A stretch of DNA of 55,000 bases from Chrysomallon squamiferum (lineage: Eukaryota > Mollusca > Gastropoda > Neomphalida > Peltospiridae). A program made the translations under genes and the position numbers. The stretch lies in the NCBI GenBank assembly GCA_012295275.1, contig CM022668.1, forward strand, positions 11,530,522 to 11,585,521, written 5' to 3'. Shown one piece after another: positions 10,914 to 22,129 of this stretch (the stretch's first letter is position 1; each line of letters starts with the position of its first letter). The notes under the pieces were generated by a model. It was not told the origin of the DNA. It saw only the letters and a program-made list of their open reading frames with translations, and made no database searches.

Positions 10914-10932
10914 TAATAATAATAATAATAAT
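10829..10932. repeat. (AAT)n array between the microexons
   Basis: About 34 nearly uninterrupted AAT units in the intron separating the two microexons. The homopolymeric Ile/Asn/Leu open frames on either strand are not coding. Confidence 0.95.
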
Positions 10933-11021
10933 AGCAATAATAATGATGATGGTGATAAAAGGATAACATTAGTAGTAGTAGGATTAGAAGATAAAAAATA
11001 ATGAATGCGGTAAAAATTTAC

Positions 11022-11033
11022 CTGTCAGAGAAT
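11022..11033 (-). CDS. Gene 2, first 12-nt microexon
   Basis: On the minus strand ATTCTCTGACAG lies between ATTTTATTTTTAG and a GTAAAT donor, phase 1 at both ends. It encodes N-S-L-T across the junctions, in the extracellular stalk between the last EGF module and the membrane. The acceptor tract is almost identical to that of the second microexon. Confidence 0.72.
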
Positions 11034-11158
11034 CTAAAAATAAAATAAAAATAAATTTAAATAAAACATTATTACTTGCACAGACTAGCTGACACATAAA
11101 AATTAAAATAATTATTATTATAATTACTGTAGAACAAAACAAATATCTGTTGTTATAT

Positions 11159-11284
11159 TTATTAGTATTATTATTATTTTTATTACTCATATTTCTATTA
11201 TTGTTTCTGTTATTATAATTACCATTATTATTATTACTAATATTTCTATTACTATTTCTGTTACTATAATTATCATTATTATCA

Positions 11285-11335
<51 letters not shown>
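11159..11335. repeat. (ATT)n and related trinucleotide array in gene 2 intron
   Basis: Imperfect ATT repeats with three similar internal blocks of the form tatttctattactatttctgttac, ending in a purer ATT run at about 11286-11332. No exon is seen. Confidence 0.88.
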
Positions 11336-11461
11336 TCTAATATCATCAATTTTATTATTATAACAACAATAATTTCAAGAAAAGGAAGAAAATAAATGAC
11401 TTCAAAGAAGACGATACAAAGAAAAATACAGTTGTGAATATAATAATAAAACCAAACTAAC

Positions 11462-11680
11462 TGGACTGTATCATTGTTATGTTGCGATGTCCAAGTGTGT
11501 CTATTCCTATTTTGATGTTTGGCTCATTGCTAGACTTGTGGACGCAGTCAACACCCTCCCACCCTTCAATGCACCCATCAAGGCACGTTCCATATTCAGT
11601 TTCGCATGATTCGTCGTTGACACATTTTCTTTTTGAACAGCTTTTCGAACACTGTTCACCATAGAGACCAGCATCGCAGG
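11462..11680 (-). CDS. Gene 2, membrane-proximal EGF-like exon plus stalk
   Basis: The exon follows AAATTTCAG and ends at CAGTCCA|GTTAGT, 219 nt, phase 1-1. The first part is an eight-cysteine EGF-like module with the variant spacing C-x8-C-x3-C-x4-C-x5-C (CDAGLYGEQC, SKRKC, YGTC, GWEGVDC). The membrane-proximal module D of gene 1 has the same spacing. About 25 further residues form a polar stalk containing an NIT glycosylation sequon. The frame would stop two codons later (AGT TAG) if the GTTAGT donor were not used. In that case the protein would be secreted, lacking the membrane anchor. The donor was chosen because all downstream exons then join in phase. Confidence 0.85.
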
Positions 11681-12514
11681 CTGAAATTTTAAATTTACTT
11701 GTTTGTTACATGATTTCATTTTCTCCTCTTTTTTTTTCGCCAGCTTACATTTTCGACATCTGTTATATTTTTGTTTTTATTCATTTATTTATTTTTTTTT
11801 TTAATCATTTGTCCACATTTGTTAAGTATTTACATTTCTCCATTTTTTGTTTACATTTTTACATTTCCCACAATCATCACAGGCTTATATTTTCATATTT
11901 GTAAGATGATTACATTTACATTTTCCAGTTTGTTACCAGTTTACATTTTCCAGTTTGTTACAAGTTTACATTTTCCACAATTGCTACATTTTTATTTTCC
12001 ACATTTGTTTCATTTTATATTTTACAGATTTGGTAGATATTTAACCTGTGACCATTTGTTACATGGGTACATTTTCCTCATTTGTTACATACTCATATTT
12101 TCCACATTTGCTTCATTTCAATTCATCATGCACATTCTCTCTGTCTGTTCATGAATGAGGTTATAAGCATGCACACAGTTCCATCAGACACATACATACA
12201 CACACAGACAATCAGACACTTGGACAATTACACATGCTCATACATACAAATATACAGGGGTTAACAAAAGTAGGTATACAGTAGTATCACAGCAAATTTA
12301 GCAGCACATTAAATTAGTTGGACTCATTTTTCTTATTTTGAGTGTCATTCACCATATTTTATTTAAATTAATAAAAATGCATGTATTTTTATATTAGCTT
12401 TTTTGTTTTGAATAATAAATGTTTTCTTTTTTTCATAACTCTATATCTACTTTTGCACCCCCTATATATATATATATAAAATATTATAATAAACACATGT
12501 ACTGTTACACTCAC
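11681..12514 (-). other. Gene 2 intron
   Basis: AT-rich intron between the two EGF exons. The part at 11740-12150 repeats the phrase (tt)acattttccacatttgttac with variation, a drifted minisatellite with a unit of roughly 30-45 bp. No further exon is visible. Confidence 0.6.
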
Positions 12515-12658
12515 CTTCAATACAGGCCACTCCCTGAAACCCTGGCAGACATTTGCCTTGACATGATCCTATTTTATCATCACAAGGAGCAGTAGGATTA
12601 ATGCAATGTCTCTCACTGCAGTTATACCTGCAATTTGGTCCAAAAAAACCAAGACATC
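12515..12658 (-). CDS. Gene 2, first EGF-like module exon
   Basis: Acceptor TTTTCCTAG and donor G|GTGAGT, exactly 144 nt, phase 1-1. The eight-cysteine spacing is identical to modules A-C of gene 1 (C-x7-C-x3-C-x4-C-x6-C-x6-C-x3-C-x8-C), with FGPNC, SERHC, IGSC and PGFQGVAC. It is the distal of only two EGF modules in this protein. Confidence 0.88.
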
Positions 12659-12905
12659 CTAGGAAAAAAAAAAAAAAATGTATGTACAGGAACATTCATT
12701 AAAATATTCATCCGTTAAAAGATATACAACATCTTCAGTAACATTCATGAAATATTAATAATGTACAAGAGATACACTATCTTCAGTAGTGTTTATAAAA
12801 AAAAAAATGTGTATGCACAAAAAAAAAGAAAATATATCTAGTGAAGACAAGTACTCATATATATCATAAAATATTCATGTTTTGGTGTATAAATAATCAT
12901 CACTA

Positions 12906-12937
<32 letters not shown>

Positions 12938-13332
12938 CTTGGTTTTATATAAAACTAGGATTTCTAACAGTCCCTACGGATGCTCGCTACCATTTTTTTT
13001 TTTTTTTCAGAAATGGTTTATTCCCAACCTCAAAACGTTTCGGTAATTTACTGTATATTTAAAAGCAGAATGAGATTAAATATCTGATTATTTTGTTACA
13101 TGAATTTCTTATAAACACGTAACTGAAATTCCGAAAATAAAGCGAAACAGAGAAACTGGTAAAAATCAGAAGTGGATGTTAAAATAATATCGTAAAAAAA
13201 AAAAGAAAATGGTTGATTACGCTGAATATATAATTTAAATGGAACAGTCAGGCCTATCTTCTTTCGCATTCTGCCATTGTTTGACAAATAATCCTCGTAT
13301 TTATTGTTTATTAACCCTTAATTAATTAATTA

Positions 13333-13377
<45 letters not shown>

Positions 13378-13889
13378 CTCTCAGGAACGACAACTCTGTA
13401 TAGTTGTCTGCACAAGGAAGCATCGAAATAATAGGAAAAATTTAACAATTCACGAACGATAATTCTTACTCGTGAATCATTTCACATTTCATGTTTCAGT
13501 TAAAACAGGCCAAAAGCATTGTATTTAGTTCGCTTAAATCTACCTCTATTATGGTCATTATAAAGAGAATACGTTATTGAATAAAGATGTTTCTCGTGAA
13601 ATAAGTTTTTTGTGACTTTTTAAAAATACTGTAAAATTCCTACATTCGTGGTGTGGATTTTTTGACGACTTTGAAATATAATATCTTTGTCAATTTATCA
13701 ATAAATATCTTCGAATTTGTTTGTGTTTATTTTCATCTAAGACTGAATGTTTTTCGATTGGTATAAAACACATTTTTGTTTGCCAATAATGAAAAAAAAA
13801 AAGTATGACTAGTAAAATAAAATAAAAACAGTCAACAAATAGACATCGATGAAGAAAAATCGTAACAAGAACTTCAAAATATAGCTTAC
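12659..13889 (-). other. Gene 2 first intron
   Basis: Unique AT-rich sequence with a TG run (12923-12937), a T15 tract and an (AAT)n array at about 13337-13377. The phases on either side match directly (1 to 1), so no extra exon is needed. An additional 3n-length exon cannot be excluded. Confidence 0.6.
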
Positions 13890-13956
13890 TTGAGTCGACT
13901 GAACAGTAATTAAAGCAAACAGTCATTAAGAACACGGTCATAAATATCCACAACAT
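13890..13956 (-). CDS. Gene 2, first coding exon: start codon and signal peptide
   Basis: ATG at 13956 opens a 22-residue hydrophobic leader (MLWIFMTVFLMTVCFNYC then SVDS) that looks like a secretory signal peptide. The exon ends at TCAA|GTAAGC in phase 1, exactly what the first EGF exon needs. The resulting junction residue is Arg, directly before the first EGF cysteine. With this start the seven exons total 669 nt: 222 residues plus stop. Predicted order: signal peptide, EGF, EGF, stalk with two microexons, transmembrane helix, basic tail. It would sit at the cell surface or in the secretory pathway; ligand and partners are unknown. Confidence 0.8.
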
Positions 13957-14013
13957 GACATATTAATAATGTGTACCTTTACTACCATTGCTTTGAACGC
14001 TCAGCAGTTTCAC

Positions 14014-14021
14014 TGACGTCA
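14014..14021 (-). promoter_or_regulatory. CRE palindrome upstream of gene 2
   Basis: A perfect TGACGTCA lies about 58-65 bp upstream of the gene 2 start codon, a position typical for functional CREB/ATF sites. A CTTTGAA (TCF-type) heptamer sits at 13991-13997. No clear TATA box is visible nearby. Confidence 0.45.
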
Positions 14022-15780
14022 CATCTAGAGGTGGTTTATGTCATCATATTCTGTGTGCATTACGTGAAACTTTGTTCACAGTTCAGAAGACTGAAGTCAT
14101 GTCTGTGATTTTTTAAAGTTTATTTATCTTTGTTTGATTAAATTTCTTAAATAAATGTGTAAAAAGATAAAGTTCTACGCATGTGCATTGTAATTTTTTC
14201 TTTTTTTTTTTTTCAGTGAACTTTATAAATTCAAGAAAAACATGTTCTAGAAAGGTGTCGTTTTCCTGTTATTTTCCCATTTTCTTTATTATTATTTATG
14301 TAATATGGCATCACAAATTTCGTTATTTTCCTGCGGTCATTTGTTCTTCTGTTGCTACCACAAATAATTTTAAGATGACATACTAAATATAAATGTATAA
14401 CAAGTATCGCTGTTGTTGTTATTTTAATCACTATTGATTAAACCAGCGTTCACAGTTCGGTATCAGCCATATTTTTCTTGCTTGTATCTCAAGGGAGGTA
14501 ACCATCAAGAATACATATACCCTACAAACAGTTTAGATTGTATTTCAGTTTTTGAATCAGTAGGCTTTCTCAGGTTATTGGTTGCCTACTTACCAACATT
14601 TACAGTTACTATAAAGATTAAATAAATAATTACAAACCATTATGTTATCAAGGAATTTTTATTTTTTTATTATTATTTTTTTTTTAAATAGGGTCTTACG
14701 AGGGATACAAAAAAAATAATTTAAATTAGAGAAAACAAAATTCGTTTTCACACTCAAGGACACAGCTAGTGAGCTGATTTGGAAGGTAGAGATAATGAAT
14801 TAAAACAAACAAATAAAAATATTAAAATGGAGGACATTTATCTACAGTTGCATCGTAGAAAGGTAGGATTGTGATTAATATTTCCTTTGATATTTTTATG
14901 TCGTTCAAGAATTTTGTTTACGTACTTAATTATTAGAAAAGAACAATGTGAAGCAAAGAATAAATAAATTAATGAAAGGTATAACAAATATAATTTGACT
15001 TTTTTCATTATAACACTAGTACAAAATAATTGATGTGTAATAATAACAACAACAACAACAATAATAATAATAAACACATAAATAAATAAAATAAATAATA
15101 ATATAGTATAAAAGTTACTGTGTAACATTTTTGCAATACAAATGACACGTCACATGTTAAGAGAGATAATTTTAGCGGCTTTAATGTTACTCACTTTCGT
15201 AATATTACCAACTTTCTATTCACAGTTTCCTGTTTCGAATGCAGACAAATGCATAAAGAAAATAACTAATAGGAATCAAATGAAAGCCAGTTATTAAAAA
15301 GACCAAAAACGAAAACTGAAGTTTTAATATAGTAAATATTAGTCAAACATTTTGTACGAAAATGTATTTAGAGCCATGAAAGATAACTACTGACATTCTT
15401 AACACTGGAGGTCTTGCTGCAGTTATCTCCCGTTAATCAGCCTGTTGCCTTTTCCTTTTCCGTTAAGAAAGAAGAAGAAGAAGAAGAAAGGAAAACGCTA
15501 ACCATAAGAAAATGATTGTCCATTAAAATTAATGCAGAAGGAAATGCTAAATCGTTAAATAAAAAACAGTTAAAAAAAAAAAAAAATTTTTTTTAAAACC
15601 TGTATTTTTATGATCAATAACTATAAAGAGAGATACGTTCCCAGAATCCTAATTCCAGAATTAGCCATACAACTGCTTTTACTTTAAACGTTACATAAAA
15701 CGTTATAATGAAACTATTTCCTTTACCTTCCGTTCGAATAGAAATACGACACACGGTATTTCTTTTCGAATGTTCTGTTG
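14022..15780. other. Intergenic AT-rich DNA, no gene recognised
   Basis: Mostly unique AT-rich sequence with short poly(T) and AAC/AAT runs. Open frames here are short and lack splice or composition support. Nothing further is recognised. Confidence 0.6.
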
Positions 15781-15823
15781 GGCCTGTAGGAAATGTTTGC
15801 CTTCTGTAACAACAACAACAACA

Positions 15824-15868
<45 letters not shown>

Positions 15869-17221
15869 TTATTTATGTATTTTTAAACGTTTCCCTATCT
15901 TTTACTAAACCCAGTAAAAACAAAACCAGTGACAGTTTACCGTAACTCATTGCTGCAGATGTCTATGAAACAGGACAAACTTAAATTAAACAAGGAAACG
16001 AAAAATGATGAGTCTAATATTTTTATTATAATATCGTTATATAACATAATCTTACAAAATGTACATAGTTTTTATAGTTTGAATGTGTGTTTGCATATAG
16101 ACAGAAAAAAAAGGAACTAAAAGATAAACAGATGCATTTCTAGATTAGATGAGATTAGATAGATAGATAGATAGATAGATAGGTAGATCCAGTTATGCAG
16201 TTTAAGTTCATTGGTCCAAATACATATGAAACAACAGACAAATTTCTTGTGTGTATATATACATATATATATATATACATATATACAGTAAATAATACAT
16301 GTTATCGCTATACATATTAACAAATATATTCAAAACACTTAATTTATTTACACAATGATTCGTTTACATATGGCATAAACATTCCGCATGGAAATCTTTA
16401 TCAGTAATCGAAAGAAGACAGAAATAAATGAATGGATGGATGGATGAATGAATGAACGAATGGATGGATGGATGAATGAATGAACGAATGGATGATAAAT
16501 GGATGGATAGATGAATGAATGAATGGCTATACTGATACATAGATAGATGAGTGAATGGAGATGCAGAAAGAGATGATCGTATGGCTGGATGGATTTACTG
16601 ACAGACGGGCGGAGAGATGAACGGATACCAACAATATATATACATTTGGCTACACATATAAACAACATATGAATAACCGCGATATACATGATGGGTGAAT
16701 GGATATGAACATATACACTATTCTGTAAAGCATAGACAGAAAATTTACATACTTTAAAAGATCTTAAGTGAGAACCTTCTAATTTCAGCTGTACATTAAC
16801 AAACATGATGATTTTTGTTACATATGTACAGTTCACAACAATGTATATTAAACACAATTTCCGTAAACGTCCATAAGAATTATATTGTGTTTAACAGAAA
16901 TATATAAATATATATATATATATATTATTTTTTTTTTTTACGATCATTGATCGTAAAATAAAATAAAATAAATAATTAATTAATTAATTGAATAGATGTC
17001 AATATGAAAACATTTATTAATTATTAATTAATACTGTTTTAAAGATGAAACAAATAAGCAAATATCACAAACAACTAAATAAAATTTCATTGTCGTTTCT
17101 GCTGCATTGTTAAAATAATTATTTTCACTTCATTTTTTTGGAAACTGTTCTGCTCTGGACATTTTCCAGAATAAACAAATAAACAAATAAACAAACAAAT
17201 AAATTAAAAATTTAAACAAAA

Positions 17222-17260
<39 letters not shown>

Positions 17261-17262
17261 TC
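15781..17262. repeat. Microsatellite-rich intergenic block
   Basis: (AAC)n(AAT)n at 15808-15868, GATA at about 16149-16182, TA at 16256-16280, a GGAT/GAAT tetranucleotide field at about 16425-16545, TA at about 16904-16925 and AAT at 17223-17262. No coding exon is recognised. Confidence 0.8.
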
Positions 17263-17285
17263 TTCCAGTTCTCAAACCTTCCGAT

Positions 17286-17477
17286 CTATTTTCGTGATCC
17301 TATCAACCGCGGCCTGGAAGAACGAAACTCCTCTTCAACTTCACCGGCAACGAACTTCCACCTTTGATTAGACGACTTCATCGAGCAGACGATACCGCCG
17401 ACGGTAACGTTCGACTCTCTTTCGTCGTCAGTGGACTCTGCAGACTGGTACCTGGAATTTGGCAAAACGACAGACAT
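17286..17477 (-). CDS. Small unknown protein or first exon, 63 codons
   Basis: An ATG at 17477 opens a 63-residue frame (starts MSVVLPNSRYQSAESTDDER; ends RLIGSRK, stop) in an island of moderate GC within very AT-rich DNA. It is the first ATG downstream of a TATA box at 17633-17640, giving a 5' leader of about 130 nt with no upstream ATG. The protein is hydrophilic, with an acidic centre (EVEEE) and a basic end, and no signal peptide or membrane segment. I do not recognise the family. AATTCCAG|GTACCAG inside the frame is a possible donor, so the product may instead be spliced to an unseen exon. Confidence 0.42.
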   Translation of the reverse strand: MSVVLPNSRYQSAESTDDERESNVTVGGIVCSMKSSNQRWKFVAGEVEEEFRSSRPRLIGSRK

Positions 17478-17632
17478 GATGATGATGATTTATGATGGAC
17501 GGTGTTGCTTGCTTTTCTCTCTTTATATTCTGGATGGAAATTTAGAGACGTCGAAGACAAACTTGCGGCAGGCAGTTCTGATCAGGCGTTCTCGTAGAAG
17601 AGGAGAATGGACGCCAAACCGAGTTGTCTCTC

Positions 17633-17675
17633 CTTATATAGCAGCGACCTCTCTCTCGTGGCTTCTGTGACGTCC
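17633..17675 (-). promoter_or_regulatory. TATA box and CRE-like site of the 17.3-kb unit
   Basis: Reading the minus strand, TATATAAG (17640-17633) is preceded about 27 bp upstream by GGACGTCAC (17675-17667), a CRE variant, in locally GC-rich DNA. A TATA box with an adjacent CRE-type site is the layout of inducible promoters. Initiation would be expected near 17605. Confidence 0.5.
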
Positions 17676-17720
17676 GCCCGGCGGATGTTCCACGCCAACG
17701 TGCAGCGAAGAGAAGAGAAT

Positions 17721-17752
17721 CACATGTCGCGACATGCAGTTGGTTGTCACAT
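17721..17752. promoter_or_regulatory. Palindromic E-box-type element upstream of the 17.3-kb unit
   Basis: CATGTCGCGACATG (17723-17736) is a perfect 14-bp palindrome. It overlaps CACATG at 17721 and is followed by a second CACATG at 17748. Position about 80-120 bp upstream of the TATA box suggests a bHLH-type or other dimeric factor site. This is motif-level evidence only. Confidence 0.35.
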
Positions 17753-17778
17753 GTTTATTCATGTGCAAGCAGTCGATT

Positions 17779-18960
17779 TTTTTTTTTTTTTTTTTTTTTT
17801 AATTTTTTTTCTTTTTTTTTCTAAATAATATTATGAAGGTAATCTTTTCAGCAGATGTTTTAATACGGAGAAACGATCACCTCGTGCTGAATTACCAACA
17901 TGTTTAATAATCTTCAATAATGTACTAATATTTAATAGTTTAAAAACAGCTTTTGGTAAATCTGAGTCGACTGCGGAGATATGAAACATTTATAAAAGTC
18001 TTGCTGATATATGATTGAATCTGTACAATGACTATTATATGACCCGCATATATGCATACATACCCTGGCAATAAGTACACATAACTGTTTAATATTAATA
18101 AGTGTATTACTAAAATTGTATATTAATAAGTATATCATTAAAATTTAATTAATAAAGCGGTAAAAGTAGAGAGATTTTACACAGGAGTTTATTTAATGGT
18201 AATACATGTGATTCAGATAATGTTAGTGAATTTTAGTGAATACACTTCTGATTTTAATTGTTAATTCTTCTTATTCTTCTTTTTTCTTTCTTTCTTTCTT
18301 TCTTTCTTTCTTAATTTTAGCCGTAATTTAATTTTTTTTTTTTTTTTTTTTTTTTTTATAGATACTTGTATGTAGATGGAGTTTGGTTAACGTTTTTCAT
18401 GATTTATGTTAATTATTGTTGATACTGTCGTTCTTTTTTATTTTCTGTTTTGTTTTTGCCGTAATAAAACTTTCTAATAAATTTTTTGAATTTTTCTTTT
18501 TATTATTATTATTTTTGTATTTTATTTTATTTATTTTTTTATTATTATTTTTTTTTTTTTTTTTTTTTTTGGATTTTATAGATACCAGTATGTTGAAAGA
18601 ATGTTGATAATGCCATTTGTGTTTTATTTTAATTACTGTTGTTGCTTTTGCTGCTCTTCTTCTTATTATTATTATTTCTTTAAAAGAAAAGTAGTAATAA
18701 TAATAATAATAACAATAACAACAATAATAGTAATGATGATGATGATGATGATGATGACACTGATGATAATAATAATCATAATAATAACAATAATAATAAT
18801 CATAATAATAATGATGAGACTGATGATGATGATGATAATAATAATAATAATAACAGTAACATCAACATCAACAACAACAACAACATCAAAGAATAATAAT
18901 AATAATAATAATATTAATAATAATAATAATACGTTTGAAAAATTTAACTCTAAACTGTCA
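17779..18960. repeat. Poly(T) tracts and ATT/ATG/AAC trinucleotide arrays
   Basis: T-rich homopolymer tracts at about 17778-17820, 18331-18358 and 18548-18570, CTTT repeats at about 18285-18310, and mixed AAT/ATG/AAC arrays at about 18690-18935. No coding exon is recognised. Confidence 0.85.
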
Positions 18961-19084
18961 TGCCTGTTTTAAATAAATGACTAAACCTTAACTTGCCTTG
19001 GATTTTGTTTTGGTTTTTGGGTTTTTTTCGACTGCAGCAAACATAATGATTACTCCTTTATGATAATATTCACTTGTTTATGGA

Positions 19085-19280
19085 AATGGTATAATATTAG
19101 GCCTGAAGCCTGATACATCACGGGTTCAACCCTCGACATCGGTTTCATAATTTCCCACATAAAGATCGTGATACTCACTTTCATTTTTATGGGAAGATCT
19201 AACAGTTACGTTTTTAAGGAATGGCACTGTATGTGATCCAAGAACCAAGTTAAGATGGGGCGCCACTGAGAAATTCCTAT
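19085..19280 (+). repeat. SINE-like element with tRNA-type B box
   Basis: TGGTATAATATTAGG followed 20-odd bases later by GGGTTCAACCC (19122-19132) resembles the A box / B box pair of a tRNA-derived SINE head. A non-tRNA body runs to about 19280. It lies directly before a duplicated dispersed block. Confidence 0.45.
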
Positions 19281-19302
19281 TATTGTAAAGTTATCTTAAA
19301 AA

Positions 19303-19595
19303 AACGTCTGTGTCAGGTTTTTGGTGACAATGGAGCAACTTAGCATCATGTCACTAGCGCCATTTTCCGTAGACACGCGTTTTAGTGAATAAAAACTGGG
19401 CCACCGCATCTAGATACACATATCTATATAATTTACTGATCAGATACGTATTATATGAGACAAAAATCATATAGAAATAAAACCTCGCTTCAGTTGTTTT
19501 CTTTAAAGTTTATATTAAATAATGTTTAACAGTTATTTGTCTATAGGTGTGTGTGTGTGTTTGAATGTGTCAATATACATACACACACATACATA

Positions 19596-19632
<37 letters not shown>

Positions 19633-19840
19633 AATTACGTACGGTTCGATCACATGCCCACATTCAACAATGTTAAATAAATATCGAACTGTAACGTTAC
19701 AGAACCCCACTATTTGATGGTGACATGTGTATTCTGACAAAATAGTTTTTTAGATAGTGCTGTTTTTAATCGTTTCAGTATACTGGGGACGAATTAATAA
19801 ATTAATAAATGTCTGGTTCTATGAAAGTAAAAAAAAAAAA
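19303..19840. repeat. Dispersed repeat, direct copy 1
   Basis: This block is repeated in the same orientation at 20647-21160. Long shared segments include tagcgccattttccgtagac, atctatataatttactgatc, gcttcagttgttttctt and cgatcacatgcccacattca. The copies differ mainly in the embedded TG/CA/ACAT microsatellite (about 19547-19630). Class unknown; no open frame of note. Confidence 0.88.
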
Positions 19841-20154
19841 ATTGTATAAAAAACCAATAAAAATCTAAGTAACGTGATTTTTCAGTAATGCTAACATTAA
19901 TTTTTAATTTTATTTTTTTATTTTGGCAATTAGTTATTTATTTATAATATCTGGGCACTAATTTTTCATTAATGTTTACATTTATTTTATTCACTTTTAT
20001 GCGGTTTCATCACCTACCTATCTGTATACCTATCTATATATCTATATATCTGTGTATGTATATAGATAGATAGATAGATAGATACAGATATGATTCTAGG
20101 AAAAAAGTCAAAGGAAAAAAGTCACAATTTTTAATTAAGATTAAGAAATATATT

Positions 20155-20460
20155 AAAAATGAAAGATAGATTAAACACATTTCTTCATATATTTTTGTTA
20201 ATGTTCCTTCATTTTAATGTTCCATCCAATACCTCGAAGAAATCCTGCCAATTACAGCTAGATCTTTTGACGAGGCAACTTTGTTTTGCGAGTTGCATGT
20301 TTGGTATACATGAACCCCTCATAACAGATTTTGTTACCACCCTTATTGCTATGAATAACTTCAGTATTAAACATATATCTGATACTACAACAAGCTGGAG
20401 AATAGTTAGTGAAACACATTTTAAGCTGGGACATTTTATAAATCATTTACAATAGGAAGC
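20155..20460 (+). other. Unique spacer between repeat copies with a 98-codon open frame
   Basis: An ATG-started frame at 20159-20455 has a hydrophobic start (MKDRLNTFLHIFLLMFLHF), but it has no splice context, no neighbouring exons and no recognised family. It lies inside a repeat-rich block, so it is more likely old repeat DNA than a gene. Confidence 0.2.
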
Positions 20461-20646
20461 CCTTGGTTTAAATCTATCCTAATCAGTAAGCTAAACCGAA
20501 GCTGGACCCAATATGAAGCCTCTTTCTTTAATCTAGCCTCATAGATAAGATTAACAATTACCCCATGCATAATATGATGAAACACTGAATACTCTATGAA
20601 CCCATACATTTTGTGACTTTTTTTCTGCGACTTTTTATCTAAAAGA

Positions 20647-21160
20647 ATCTGTGTCAGGATTTTTGGACAAAGCAGCAATTTAACGACAAGGTTACTAGCG
20701 CCATTTTCCGTAGACACGCGTTTTAGTGAATAAAAACTGGTAAGCATATCTATATAATTTACTGATCAGGTACGTATTATATGAGACAAAATTCCTATAG
20801 AGAAAAAAACTCGCTTCAGTTGTTTTCTTAAAACTTTATATTAAACGATGTTTAACAGTTATTTGTCTATAGGTGTGCGTGAATGAATGTGTTAATATAC
20901 ATACATACACACACATATATATATATGAAATTACGTCCAGTTCGATCACATGCCCACATTCAACCATGTTAAATAAATATCAAAATTGTAACATTACAGA
21001 ATCCAACTTATACATGTGTTATTTGAAGCTGCCATGTGTATTCTGAAAGAAAAAAAAAGTTTTTTTATGTAGTGCTGTCATTAATCGTTTCAGTGTACTG
21101 CGGGCGAATTAATAAATTAACAAATTCATAAGCATCTGGTTCTATGAAACTTTAAAAAAA
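20647..21160. repeat. Dispersed repeat, direct copy 2
   Basis: Second copy of the 19303-19840 element, in the same orientation about 1.34 kb downstream, with scattered substitutions and a shorter internal microsatellite (about 20895-20930). It also ends in tctggttctatgaaa followed by an A-rich stretch. Confidence 0.88.
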
Positions 21161-21179
21161 TAATAACAGTAATAAAAGT

Positions 21180-21325
21180 ATGTCACGGGACCAAGCGCAT
21201 AAGAGGTGTTAGCTTTCAAGTGCTAACGACCCTAATAAATTTTGGCTCGTTCCTTGTCTAGGGATTGCGTCTTTGGTTGACCCGTGTGACTGTGTAATTA
21301 AAAAACTGTGACGATTGATTATAAT
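21180..21325 (+). repeat. Dispersed repeat family with copy at 38003-38150
   Basis: About 145 bp beginning gggaccaagcgcataagagg and containing taataaattttggctcgttc and gacgattgatta. It is repeated in the same orientation at 38003-38150. An inverted pair GTTAGC...GCTAAC is present in this copy and decayed in the other. Element class unknown. Confidence 0.85.
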
Positions 21326-21655
21326 AGATACATATATTTGCATATACTACAGATATAAACTATATATAACATCAAGTATCCACTATGAACACCAAAACCA
21401 AACACAATATTTATATAACGAAGATAATTATTTATTTTACACATGTATTCTTATTATTTAGTGGTTGAGGACGTGGGAGTTGGTGTTAAATGAAAAACTG
21501 TAATTCTTAATTCTTTTAATTTTCCCTAACAGGTTTTGTTAGAAAATAATATATAACTCAAAACTCTCTGTGGAGCACATAGAGGCTCGCTGCATTTAGC
21601 CATTCTAACCTTCGGTGCCCGGATAAGTTATATCTTAAGATACTGACCAGAATTC

Positions 21656-22125
<470 letters not shown>

Positions 22126-22129
22126 CTAC

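Noticed and set aside
20159-20455. Gene encoding a 98-residue secreted protein
   Set aside because: No splice sites, neighbours or recognised domain, and it lies between two copies of a repeat.
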